Below are positions 32,934 to 43,963 of a stretch of DNA of 64,000 bases, one piece after another. Source of the DNA: Pilatotrama ljubarskyi (taxonomy: Eukaryota > Basidiomycota > Agaricomycetes > Polyporales > Polyporaceae); the NCBI GenBank assembly GCA_022385805.1, contig MU277673.1, forward strand, positions 182,511 to 246,510. The letters are read 5' to 3'. The position numbers and the translations under genes were made by a program. Positions within the stretch are counted from its first letter, which is position 1. The number at the start of each line of letters is the position of its first letter. The notes below the pieces were generated by a model, which saw nothing but the letters and a program-made list of their open reading frames with translations, was not told the origin of the DNA and did not search any database.

Positions 32934-34167
32934 ATGACCGCACCAATATTATCGGAGACTTCGGCAGCATCGTCTTCATCTTCACAGCAGTCATTATATG
33001 AAGGAAGCACCCAGTATCGCCATTGGCGTTTCTCGCCGGAGCAGCTGGCGCAAATGCGGTCGACGCTTAACGTGGATGCCGTTTCTGCTGTCAGAGACGC
33101 GTTTGAGGCAGACTCTGTAGGCCCACGCCCACATACTGCTTGGTCATTCCAGCATCTCACCTTTGCCATGCACAGCCGGGCTCGTCTGCGAACGTTTCCT
33201 TCCTGGATGCCGACGAGGAGCACCTATTGGTGAAGCTCTATGTTGGCAAGATTTCCCAGCTATGCGGTCACTTCCGATTTCCAGAAGAAGTGGAGGCCAC
33301 CGCGGTGTCCTATCTGAAGAGGTTCTACCTCAAGAACACTGTCATGGACTGGCATCCAAAAAATGTCATGTAAGGCACATCCCTTACATGATCGAAAGGC
33401 TTCTCATAGCCACACCCCACACCCCTTTGAAGGCTCACGGCTCTATTCCTCGCTACCAAAACCACCAATCATCCCATATCATTGGAATCATATGCGGCTC
33501 ACATCCCACGGACGGTGCCGTCGGATGTCCTTGATTTAGAGTTCCTTGTGGCCCAGAGTCTCGGTTTTGACTTCGCTGTCTGGCACCCACATAGAGCGCT
33601 ATGGGGAATCTGGTTAGACGTACAGGTGAGTATGTATGTGTCTGTTTCACCACTGTGTCTAACGCGTAGCAGACTCTGCCGGATATCTCCATCGAGGAGC
33701 TGAGCAGAGCCTACGAAGCCGCCGTTGGCCATGTCCGGGCGGCACGCTTGACGGACGCCGAGTTCATCTATACGCCGTCGCAAATCGCGCTCGCATGCTT
33801 CTCCATCGCTTCGCCCACACTGGCATCCGCGTGGGCGCATGCAAAATTCCCTTCATCACCACATCCGCCGGTGCTGGACGTACTCGACCCGATCAAGGCC
33901 CTCATCTTGGCGGACGGATCACCGCCGGACGTCGAAGCTGTACGGGAAGTCGACCGGCGACTGCGGTTATGCAAGAATCCAGAAAAGATACCGGGGACTA
34001 ACGCGTACATCAAGAAGCAGCAGGAGAAGGAGAAGAAGGCGGACGAGAAGAGGAGACGAAAGGCGGAGGCTGCGAGGATTGCCATGGAGGAAGGAGACCC
34101 GTTTGGCAGCGAGCTGGCGAGGAAAGCAGCAGCAGCGGACTTGGATGACGACGACGACGATGATTGA
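32934..34167 (+). CDS. CCL1: Cyclin H (TFIIH / CDK-activating kinase subunit)
   Basis: Regulatory subunit of the Kin28/CDK7 kinase that phosphorylates the RNA polymerase II CTD. Start ATG at 32934 (MTAPILSETSAASSSSSQQS). The cyclin H N-terminal helix is STQYRHWRFSPEQLAQMRST. Cyclin boxes: SFLDADEEHLLVKLYVGKIS, FPEEVEATAVSYLKRFYLKN, NVMLTALFLATKTTNHPIS (spliced AT|G after CATGTAAGG..TTGAAG), VLDLEFLVAQSLGFDFAVWH, then a second box with LTDAEFIYTPSQIALACFSI. The C-terminus is a Lys/Arg/Glu helix (KKQQEKEKKADEKRRRKAE) and a poly-Asp end; TGA at 34165-34167. Four exons by my reading. All parts are present. Confidence 0.9.
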
Positions 34168-34874
34168 CGCGGACAGTCCACACGACGGGACAGTCGGGTA
34201 TCTGGATGTCGGGTGGCTGCTGTGCAGGGCTGTCCAACTGAAGGTTTGGATTCGTTGCGTGCCATATTGCTCCGGCGTTCAGAGAAGTAACGAAACGAAG
34301 TCGCCTCTCACCACACCGCGCGACATAGAATCCTGTCGAACTGCACTGTAGATTACTGTACGGGCTGTGGCATGGTACGATCGCAGGTCGGGAAGTTGAC
34401 GATATAAGAGGCTGGTCATGCCGGACGCGCGCCCGGGACGCTATTCCGGGGTGATGGGGTTGAAACTGCTCAGGTGGACGGATCATGGACGCTGTCGCGT
34501 AGAGGTGTGTTTCTTCTCGTGCGCAGTGTGGAGAGGGTGCGGAGAGAGGGTGCGGAAACAAGGAGGAATGGATTGGAAGACACATGGAGGATGACAGGCC
34601 TGGTTTGCGTGAGCGGAGGTGATGGACTGCAGCAGCAGAGCGTGAGACCGCGGAGACTGCCACAGCAGCGCGGCTCCCGTCTCGATTCGTCGGCGCGCTC
34701 TCCCGTCACCGTCCTCGAGACTCGGCCTCTCCCTCTCCGTCCTTTCTCTCCTCCTTCCTTCACCGTCCCCGCCAGTCGACTCGCTCCTCGGATCCAACAG
34801 CGCGCGCACGCCTGGCGGTGCTTCGACGCCGTCTCGCTTCGCGTCGGTCGTTGCTTGCTCAGTCTCAGTTCACC
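34168..34874. other. Intergenic, 707 bp; promoter of the CNH/GYF gene
   Basis: A long pyrimidine-rich run (CTCTCCCTCTCCGTCCTTTCTCTCCTCCTTCC, given here only in part) at about 34728-34760 precedes the ATG at 34875. No gene was recognised. Confidence 0.45.
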
Positions 34875-37800
34875 ATGTCTCCGTACCCAGCCGGCCTTTC
34901 TGCTGACAGTCTCGAGCTCAACCCTGCGTCGTCCAGTTCACCACCCCTCATCCCGGACGATCAGTGGAGTGACGCGCATGACACCATGGAGACTGACTAC
35001 GAACGAGATGCAATAGAGGAAGTCGATGAGCATCCCGAGGATCTGACCGTCCGAGGACCCAAGGTGGTGTCCTCGGACAAAACCCAGACTCACGACATCG
35101 CTACGCCCTCTCCAACCACCCTCGACCCTACGACCCCGCAAGAACGTGCATTCGACGCGGAGGCCACGAGTGTACATAGCATGCCTATCGTGCAGGTCAC
35201 GGAGCCTACCAGCCCTACACTGCCTGCCACTCCTCGCAGCGTATCTTCGCAACAGTCTTCTTCATTCACAAACGCTTCCACTCTCGCTCCAAGCAATCAG
35301 TCTGCCTCGGATAGACGACGTCGTAATCGGGCTACTCTTGATGTGAGTGTCTCGCAGTCTTGCTCCACCGTCGCCCGCCGCAGCATTCTGACTGAAACAG
35401 AGTCGTGCATCCAACCGTTTCTCCGGGTTCTTGTCGAACCTCATTCATCGTAGAGACCATCCCCCAAACCCTGTGCCGGAGCCTGACCCCCAGTCTGCAT
35501 CCCCTGCAAACCAATCTTCCCGGGCTTCCTCACCGACTCCTCCCCGACCTTCCACGCCACCTCCGCAGCTTCCACCGCCCACCCTGGACGACCTCGGTCT
35601 AACCATAACTCCCTTGACGAACCATCTTTCGCCTGGTCATTTCAGCAATCCGCCCATTAGCGGCGCTTTCCTCGCGCCACATTATCTCCTGCTATGCCAC
35701 TCCCAGGGCCTAGACGTTCTCCCGCTGGTCTCTCCTCCAGCAGTCCAACCATATGCATTAGTACGAAGAGCGCCATTCAAGAGTGTCGTGGTGATGGAGC
35801 ATCGAGGGGTGCTCGTTGCCATCGCGGGACGCAGGGATGGTGTTCGGGTGTATGCCTTGGAAGAGATTCGGCGCATGGTAGAGTGGCGTATGGACGTAGA
35901 GATCAGGCGCGAGCGAGACCGGGCGCGTCGAGAGGAGACGAAGAAGCAAGTCACGGCCATTGCCTTCTTCAGTCACGACGAACCGGAGCCCAGGGCGTCG
36001 ACAGATAAACGGCCTGCGACCGCGATCATACCCTCAGTGGCTGCGAACGAGAAGAAGCCTGCTGGTCGCCGAAGTTCCGTATCGATCGTCCCTCCTGGTC
36101 CTCCCCGTCCACCCGTCATACGGGCACCAAAGCCACAAACGCCTACTCGCCAGCCTCCGCAACCTGAGCCGTCAGGCCCGCCCCCGGCATATACTAGCTC
36201 ACCGCCTCGGGATCGCGAACCTAATGTCGCACCTCTGTCACGCACGCGTTCCAGAGCGACTTCGGTAAGCGAGGTGTTGGCTGGGACCATCTCCCGGCGC
36301 CATACGATGACCAATATCAATGGCGAAACGGAGCCTCAGGATGATAGCAAAGGTGACTGGGCTTCGAGCGACGACGAAGCGATCAACGTCGTGGCGGCAC
36401 CCAGTGGAAGTCAGGTTCTGGATGAACGGACGAGCGCAATGGCTGCTGGGTCTGCTGTTACCCCCACGCCTAGTCCTACCACTCGTCTGGACATGACACG
36501 ATCGCAGACGGCCCCATCCATCTCTACTCGCACCTCCAACCGTCGGAGCAGACCCTCCAATCTCGATCTCGGATTGGCCCGCTCGAATACCTCAGCGAAC
36601 GTGATACCTGTTCCGCCTTCACCTACGCCGACACTTCTGACTCTGCGGCAGGCTCTCAGCATCAATGGTACCCCTGGGAACGGTAACGGTGGGCTGGCGG
36701 TTGATGGCGATGCGGACGCAGATGCGGACGGTGAAGAGGACGAAGATGGAGAGCCTGCACCCTCTTCACCGACCACGCCCACACGCGAACGTATCACCCT
36801 GGCGGAAGCCCTCTTCGAGAGCCGTCTCCCTGACGTGCCGCCCCCTGGTGCACGACAGCCGCAGGAGCCTATACTCATCGACTCGAGGAGTTATGCTGAG
36901 GGCGAGGCACCGTCAAGCCCGCGGACATCAGAGTCGCATTCCACGCTCACAAGACGAAGCACTGGCGAGCAGTCCAACAGGCGGCGACGGAGATGGTCTG
37001 TGCTTGGCGGTGTCTTCTCCGCCACATCAGGGCAGTCCCAGTCGTCCATTCCTTCGCTCCCGGAACTCTCGCAGAGCTCCTTCCAGCCGTCGAGCGTCCC
37101 GGAGATGCGTGAGCGAAGACCGAATGTCCTCAGTCGGTCTCAGTCCGGTCGGATCCAGCAGTCTGCCTCAGCTGCGACTGTGACGCCTTCGAGGTCAACA
37201 AGAAGACCATCTACATCGCCAGGTCCTGCGACCGCGCCTGCCAGTCAGCCATCTGCAGATATTCCGCCGCCTCCGCCTCTTCCGGCCCCTGTCCCTGCTT
37301 CGGTTGGTTCGCGCTTCCTTCCACGGATATTCACACATGCATTGCGGCGGTCGGATGATGTTCCCGCGTTGCCGCGTGCCGCCGGGATAGGCTCTGACAG
37401 GTCTGCTCATATGGCTGCACCTGCCCACGCCCCTGCGCCAAAACTGGAGTACGTCAAGCTTCCTGGCACCAAGGGCGCCGTGGCAGTCAAGGCCGTGGAA
37501 ACTGCGAAGAAGAGGTAAGCCCCTTCCATTCCCTCGAGGTCGCCGAGAAGGTCAACTCAAGCTCTTTCCAGCTTCTTGGCTATTCTATGCGGGGATAACG
37601 GAGAGAAAGTGGAGCTCTTTGCGGGGACGTACCGGACTGCGCTCGGTCTCTCGCGCACGTTTATCCTACCTGACTCGCCGCGGTCGCTTGAGCTGCAGCT
37701 CCAGGGGGACGACCTCGTGGAAGTCTTTTTGGTCTTCTCGCAGAATGTCTTCGGTCTGGAGCCTGCCACTGTGCGTGTCCGTGAGGTACGGATTGGGCGC

Positions 37801-39250
37801 GCTGAACGGCGAGCGGCGCGTCGGCGGGCGCGAGAGAATATGTCGGGCAGAACTCCTGATGCTGATACAGACGGCGGCGCAGCCAACGGGGAAGAGGAAA
37901 CTTCCGTAAACGTCACTATCGGCGTCGCCGTTACTCCGCCTGCTACGGACGAACCTTCGACGCCTTCAGCTAGTCTCATGTCGCCGCCATCGGAGTCGAC
38001 GTCGCAGGTTCAGCTGGAAACTACGAATGGGTCAGCCAACTCTACGGATGAGCTTGTTGCGGTGGCAGCGGCGCAGATGAGTCCCTACACAACGTTCCAG
38101 CAGCTCTCCTTTGCCCCGAACTTCCCTCTGGCCACGATTGCGGACGAGTATGTCATCCCGCCGACTTACCGGGCATTCCTGGACTACAGGAATCAGTACG
38201 AGCCCGAGGTCAATGGTGGCGCAAACGTGGACTTGTCGCAAGTGCAGTTCTCTCCTCCGGGTTTGCCTGTTCCTACACCTGCGCCGCCGTCGAAGTGGTT
38301 CTATCGTGACCCCAAAGGTGTCATCCATGGTGAGTGCTCATGTATTGCTTTGGCGCACAAGCACTGAGGGGACGATGATAGGACCATGGAAAGCATCACT
38401 TATGCAAGCATGGTACCGCGACGGCCTGCTACCTCCGGATCTGCCTGTTCGGAGAGAAGAGGACTCGGAGTATACCCTCCTGAAGGACCTCCGGCTCCAA
38501 TGCGTCGACCCCACTCATCCGTTCCGGTCATCCCCTCCGCCGCCCTCGCTTGCATCTCCTCCTATCGTCCCTGACGCGACGAAGCCCCTCCTCCCCCCGC
38601 AGTCCCTTCTCACGCAGCCTAAGCATTTTGGCCCTCCTGCACTATTCTTCTCCTCTCGCGGTGGTCATAGCACCACGATTGTCGATTCGCGTGGCAGGTC
38701 AGTTTTGAAGGGCCGATTCGTCTGGAGTGCCGACGACACTGAGGACGGTCTGCCTCTGGGAGGCAGTCGGCTCGGGGATGTCAAGCGACTGGAGGCTTTC
38801 GACGTCAAGGATCGGGCCGTCCTTGTGGCGATGCGCCAGGGAGGTATCGAGGCGGTCGACTTTGGTGACGCCCTTCTACGGCCTGCAGACCATTCCAGGA
38901 CGATCCTTCCGCACTTCCATCCGCCGACGTCTAGCATTAACCGCCGAGGCCCGTTCGTCTGGAAGATCGGCACCCCGATCGAGGCACAGCGCTCGCCGGT
39001 GTCGTCCCTCCCTACACCACCTCCAACAGGAATCACGAACTCGAAGATGATCCCCCGGAAGAAGCAGAGTACGGGTCCATCAAGGTCACCGGGACGTCCG
39101 GAGTTCATGATGTCCGGAGACGGAGATGCTGAGCACTTGAGCGACGAAGTGATCTTCCTGGGCCGGAAGGACGACGAGATGTACCTTTGCGAGAAGTCAA
39201 GCAACTCGTTTAGGATATTGAAGCTGTCCCCGAGCGAGGCGGCGTCATAA
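34875..39250 (+). CDS. Large CNH-like (beta-propeller) protein with embedded GYF domain
   Basis: Four exons, 34875-35342, 35401-37514, 37572-38329 and 38382-39250; about 1402 residues. The N-terminal 210 residues are Ser/Thr/Pro-rich. CNH (citron homology)-like strands are visible at GAFLAPHYLLLCHSQGLDVL, FKSVVVMEHRGVLVAIAGRR and, after a 500-residue disordered insertion, FLAILCGDNGEKVELFAGTY and SLELQLQGDDLVEVFLVFSQ; further strands follow near VLKGRFVWSADDTEDG. Across the exon 3/4 splice lies a GYF domain: SKWFYRDPKGVIHG joined to PWKASLMQAWYRDGLLPPDL and PVRREEDSEYTLLKDL (residues about 1104-1155). GYF domains bind Pro-rich peptides; CNH domains bind small GTPases or membranes. The combination suggests a signalling or trafficking scaffold. 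CNH is the less certain of the two calls. Confidence 0.75.
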
Positions 39251-39571
39251 CACTTGCCATCTTCATGATCACGGTCTCTTCCTCTCTAGATGATGGACTT
39301 CATCCATGATACCTGCTGTATTTTGTAGATCGTGAAGTGGGCACGCTGACAGGAGCTTCGTCGATCATCACTCATCGCATGCACTACCGCACAACCTCAA
39401 GGATATTCGTAATGGCCTGTTAAACTGTATGGCTATAAGTATCTAGGAACTATTGTCGATGTTATTCCCCGTCACACCTCGCTGTGTGTCAAGAAGCAAG
39501 GATATATTATGTTGAGATCCGACCTAGATGCGTGGCACACAAGTGCTGATCCGTGGACTGTATACAGCTAG
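39251..39571. other. Convergent intergenic region, 321 bp
   Basis: 3' untranslated regions of the CNH/GYF gene and the amidohydrolase gene. Nothing else seen. Confidence 0.5.
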
Positions 39572-42500
39572 CTAGAAGATGTCCACCAGCCCGCGCCGAG
39601 GCGAGAGCACGCCCACGACTTTGCTGAACTCGAGTAGATCGCCGCCGCGCGTAGCGACCAGGTCGCCTTGCAGACCATCCACTTCGATTCCAAGAAGCTT
39701 CTCCACGTTGACGGACGCCAAGGCGAGGGCGTCAGCTTTCTTGATCTCACCGCCAGACTCGAGAGCAGCCTGAGAATGAGCATTGCCCGATGATAAATAT
39801 GCCGGTCTTGTAACCATGGACTGGCCTACATACCCAAGCAATGTCGAGGCGGGTGTTCCGCGCCATCCAAGCCTCCACTACGCCCACGCCGACAGTGACA
39901 TTATGCGCGAGGAGGGCGGCGATGGCGTTCGTCTCCGAAAGTGGAGGGCCAGGCATACTGGGGAACAGTGAGCCAAACAGATCAGTTTAGAGTAATGGAC
40001 ACTTGCATCCGCCGCTTCTCCCAGTATTCTGGGAAAGGCCTGGTTGGCGAGACCACGACGCCGATATTAGCCTCGCCGAGCTCCTTCGCCAGGAGATGCG
40101 CTTCGGTGGCCCCGAGAAGCGTCACCTGTATTCTGCGATGAAGGTCGCCTTCGACTTCAGCCTTGAGCGCCACGATGGAAGCGATCGCATCTGCGCTTTC
40201 AACAGCAACCACGAGCGGAGCATGTCCCTTGCGCGCAAGACTGTCAATACCGATCCAAAACACCACAAACAAGAGTAGCAGCGTACTTGTTTGACCTTGT
40301 CGATCCAATGTTTGAGCTCCCCGGACGTTTTCTCCAGAAGAAGGCGACGCAAGGCGGCTATCTGAGTGCTCACACTGGGCGTGCCCACAGGATGAATGGA
40401 GACGTGCAAGCCCCCGATCTCCTGCACGAGGGCGCCCTTCTCCAGTTTATGGCGAGCGACGGTGGAGAATGCAGTATTGAGGCCGGCAAGGAACCCAGAG
40501 CTTTGCGGTGCGACGACGCCTGTGGTGACTCCGGAGCGATACGCGAGCCTAGTGCAGAGTGTCAGTATTGCCCACACAAAAAATGCTGATAATACGTACA
40601 GGGCATCGCGGGTCCCAAACTGGAGACCATCAGCGGCACGAATGACCATGCCATCTCCGCCGACGATCTCGGGGATGTCTTGGGAGAGAGGATCGAGAAC
40701 ATAGCCGTCGATAGTGGATACCTCGGAGGTGATCTCCTCGAGTCCTAGGGGGGACCCAACGGTAACAAGACCAGGAGAGATAGCTCCTCCCTCGAGGTTG
40801 ATGAACTCTGCATCGTCCTCGCGCAAGGACGAAAGGCATTCGCCTGCCATAGAACTGATGCACGCTATCTCACCCTCGCGGGCAACAACAACGCCAGCTG
40901 AGAGCGCATCAGCGGTGTCCGCTACGTACGCTTGGCGGATGTTCTGCGCGTCCCTCAGATACACGCTGCTGACATTTGTGAACACGACGACGTCTGCTCT
41001 GGAACGCTTGGGCTCGAGCGGCGGCAGGCCGTCGTGTTTCAATGTCTCCTTCGCTTCCTCGTCGAAGTCCGGTGTCTTGGGCGTCATTTGGAATGTCGAG
41101 GGCTTGGCGTGGACGTGAGGGGCCTCCAGCTGGGGGATCCCATCGATCCAGACTTGCACCGGCGTCGCCCCGAGAGCGAGAGGATGACTGTCCCACAGTA
41201 CAACGTCTGCCAGAAACGTGTATCAGAGCACAATAGGGGAGTGGTGGCGGGAAGTGCCGTACCTGCGTCATAGCCTAGTGAACTTATCAGTTTCCACACT
41301 TCTCAAGGCTCAAGGCAAAGAAGGCCGTAGCACACACCTTCCGATACATAGCCGATGCGGTGATCCTGCCCCATCACCCGCGCAGGCGTCGAGGTGACAG
41401 CTGCAAGAGCAAGATTATGTGGTAGGCCATAGAAATGTGCCTGCTGCGCCTCGTAGAGCAAGAAGCGGGAGTTCAGGACCGAATGGTCGGACTGCACGCA
41501 CCACCGACGTCAGGGGGTCTGGTGAGGATCCAACATAACATACTTGCCTTCATGACTACTTGCAGGCCGTTCTCCGCTAGAATCTTGGGCGCAAATTCCG
41601 AGCCACGATACGCCTCGCGTTTGTACCTAGCATTTGTGGCAAACAAAGCGATGGCGGGTGGGTGACCTGTTACCACCGGTGAGCATCTGGGTGGTCCAAG
41701 TCGGACGGCTCGTCCCACCGTAGGCAGCCTTCAGGGTATCAGGAACCAAGTATGTTTCATGCGCGTGATGGAAGGCGGCGATGGAGAATCTGAACTCATT
41801 GGTAAGCTACACCCAGAGCGTGAATGAGTAGCACGCTCTAGTGTATGTATGGCCTGGCTGTGCTCACCCGAACCATGTCATCCAGATCGACAGTCTCATA
41901 ACAATGGTTCTGAACCTGGTAGGAATGTTTGAGTATCGCCTTCTCCAGGTCCTCGGTTGCTGTCCTACCTTTACGCGTCCTCTGAGAACGTCGACCAACG
42001 CCTCCCACTGGAGGTCCTCAGGGAATTCTCCTAGACCAGCCCATTCACCGCGCACCGCTTTGGCGCAGAACTTATCCTGATCCTCTTTGATCTGTCGCGC
42101 TTTCTCGTAGGCCTGGCGGAACGCCCAGGTAGTATCCATTCTAGTGAAACCATAAATCCCGTCTTGGGCACAAGTCGCTTAGTGCTTGCAACGGTGTACA
42201 ACGAGGATAGAACTTACGGGGGTTCTCTCCACAAGCGTGCCTACAGATGGCACGTCAATAAGCGTGTTCCGGACCATGCGGTTCATGTCTACATACTTCA
42301 TCTGTCGGTATCGGAATGCGACAGAAGGGTCGTACACGCTCCTGTTGGTCTCATATGGGTTCTCCAGCAGCATGCCCGTAGGAGACCTATCAGTAGGGCG
42401 TCGCAACTTGATGATGATGCCTTGACCACCGATGGCGTTAGCGGAGCCAGGCAGGACCAGCGATGTCTAAGAAGGGGCCTTCAATATTGAAGCAGATGAA

Positions 42501-43416
42501 GCGCTTTCACGGGCACATACCGTCACGCCACCGGCGATACTGGTGGCGTACGAATCGTCATGGGTGTTCAGAGCATCAAGTGCTCGAAGCCACTGGATTG
42601 TCAATCAGCCACATTGCCTGAGATTACTACAAGGGATATCAGGTGCATACGGGCTGCACAGGGCCTTTGAACGAGTTGGTGTCATCAGCGCCGTCCAATT
42701 CTGGGCTTGAACCTACGCCTCTGCGCAGCGTTGACGTCCTTTCAGTGTTTTCGTGACATGGAATCCTAATGCGGCTTACATATGACTATGCAGGTCCACG
42801 ATCCTGAAGTATGCCAGTCAGTAAATACTCGGGCATTGATACTAGTACTCTTCGTATTGCGACCTACCCAGGAGAAACCCAGCGACCTTGCGCGTCGATA
42901 CGCGTCAAATCGGCGTAGTCGTCGAGTGCGGACTGCTGGAGGTGTCCTACACGCCTTATGATGCCGCCATGAAGGAGGATGTCTCCGTGAACGACTTCAA
43001 GGCCATTGTCACGCCCTGTCCAAATAGTCGCGTTCTGATAGGCGGAGGGTCAGTACTGCAGTGTCCGGCTGGAAACCGGGAAGAGCGCGCTGCACCGTTA
43101 TGAGCGTAGGCTGAGTTCCTGCTACGAATCGGTCCGAATGCGTCCGGGTATGGAAGTCGGGAGGTGGACCTGGCTTGACACTGAGCAGATGGCACTTGTC
43201 CAGGTACGCCTGCGCGCGCAAAGGCACTGTCGTCGCAAATTCTCCCGAGTTCTCGAGGCCAACATAGAGGCGGATGTACTGCAGCACAGCTACAGACAGA
43301 AGAGCAGCCGAGATGAACCGCAAGAGACGGCGGCGGAGGGGCTGCGCGGCCGGTCCCTCTGAAACGACCCCGTATATGGGGAGTTTGACCTCCGTGACGG
43401 GCATGCTTACTCGCAT
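39572..43416 (-). CDS. Membrane-anchored amidohydrolase-like protein with two amidohydrolase halves
   Basis: ATG at 43416 (MRVSMPVTEVKLPIYGVVSE), then a probable signal-anchor (LLRFISAALLSVAVLQYIRL), so the bulk is probably lumenal or extracellular. The first half is a metal-dependent hydrolase: GRWVSP joined to GIVDLHSHM (the HxH motif, carried on a 24-nt exon at 42780-42803), AGGVTTSLVLPGSANAIGGQ, and later HSDHSVLNSRFLLYEAQQAH with the expected catalytic Asp, then DADVVLWDSHPLALG and VWIDG. A second half repeats the plan: VVVFTNVSSVYL, GAISPGLVTVGSPLGLEEI, RSGVTTGVVAPQSSGFLAG, VGVGVVEAWMARNTRLDIAW and a C-terminal domain ending VGVLSPRRGLVDIF (TAG at 39574-39572). The second half lacks the HxH motif. 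More than ten exons. Substrate unknown. Confidence 0.78.
42780..42803 (-). other. 24-nt micro-exon carrying the metal-binding HxH motif
   Basis: Flanked on the minus strand by AG (42805-42804) and GT (42779-42778). With GG from the preceding exon it reads GIVDLHSH plus two bases of the next Met codon. Both flanking frames fit only if this exon is used. Confidence 0.75.
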
Positions 43417-43712
43417 GGCTCTGCAGGAGAGCCTACGAGGTCAAGAGCAGAGAGGGACAAGGTGAGAGTATACGTAGCCACCGCCGCGGGAACGACGAGC
43501 TTATCAGCGCACTCGGTGGCGACGTCCGCCAATACTGATCACTCGTCGAGGGGCAGTTCCTGAACGAGTCAGCCCATGCCGGGGTGGGGCGAAACAAGAG
43601 TTTATTATTCCCAGCACTTAAAGTTATTCGCAGGAGTGACCAAGGCTGGGAAACCTCGGCGTAGCGAAATCACGGCGAAAGCGGAACTCTGCCAGAGAGG
43701 CCCGCAAAAAGC
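43417..43712. other. Intergenic, 296 bp, between amidohydrolase start and tRNA
   Basis: Promoter side of the amidohydrolase gene. Nothing else recognised. Confidence 0.4.
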
Positions 43713-43784
43713 TTCCGACACGGGGAATCGAACCCCGGGCTATCGCGTGAGAGGCGATAATGTTAGCCACTACACCATATCGGA
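43713..43784 (-). tRNA. tRNA-Glu (anticodon CTC)
   Basis: The minus strand folds as a 72-nt tRNA without intron. The acceptor stem pairs TCCGATA with TGTCGGA (one G-T pair), followed by discriminator A. The D arm contains TAGTGGCTAAC. The anticodon stem ATCGC/GCGAT encloses loop CTCTCAC with anticodon CTC, and the T arm is CCGGGGTTCGAATCCCCG. The B-box GGTTCGAATCC is perfect for Pol III. The sequence is very close in layout to other fungal tRNA-Glu genes. It decodes GAG. Confidence 0.97.
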
Positions 43785-43963
43785 CTTGTTGATTCCGGTC
43801 GCTTGACACTACAGTACTGTAAAAAAGAACTGGTGCCCTATCCATCTCGGCCTCTCCACGAGTGTAGTGCTAAGTACTCGTACTACTACACCGGACTGTA
43901 CCGAGAAGCATGAAGAACATGAGAAGATAACAAAGGTATATGAGGAGCGGCCCGGTCACGGCT

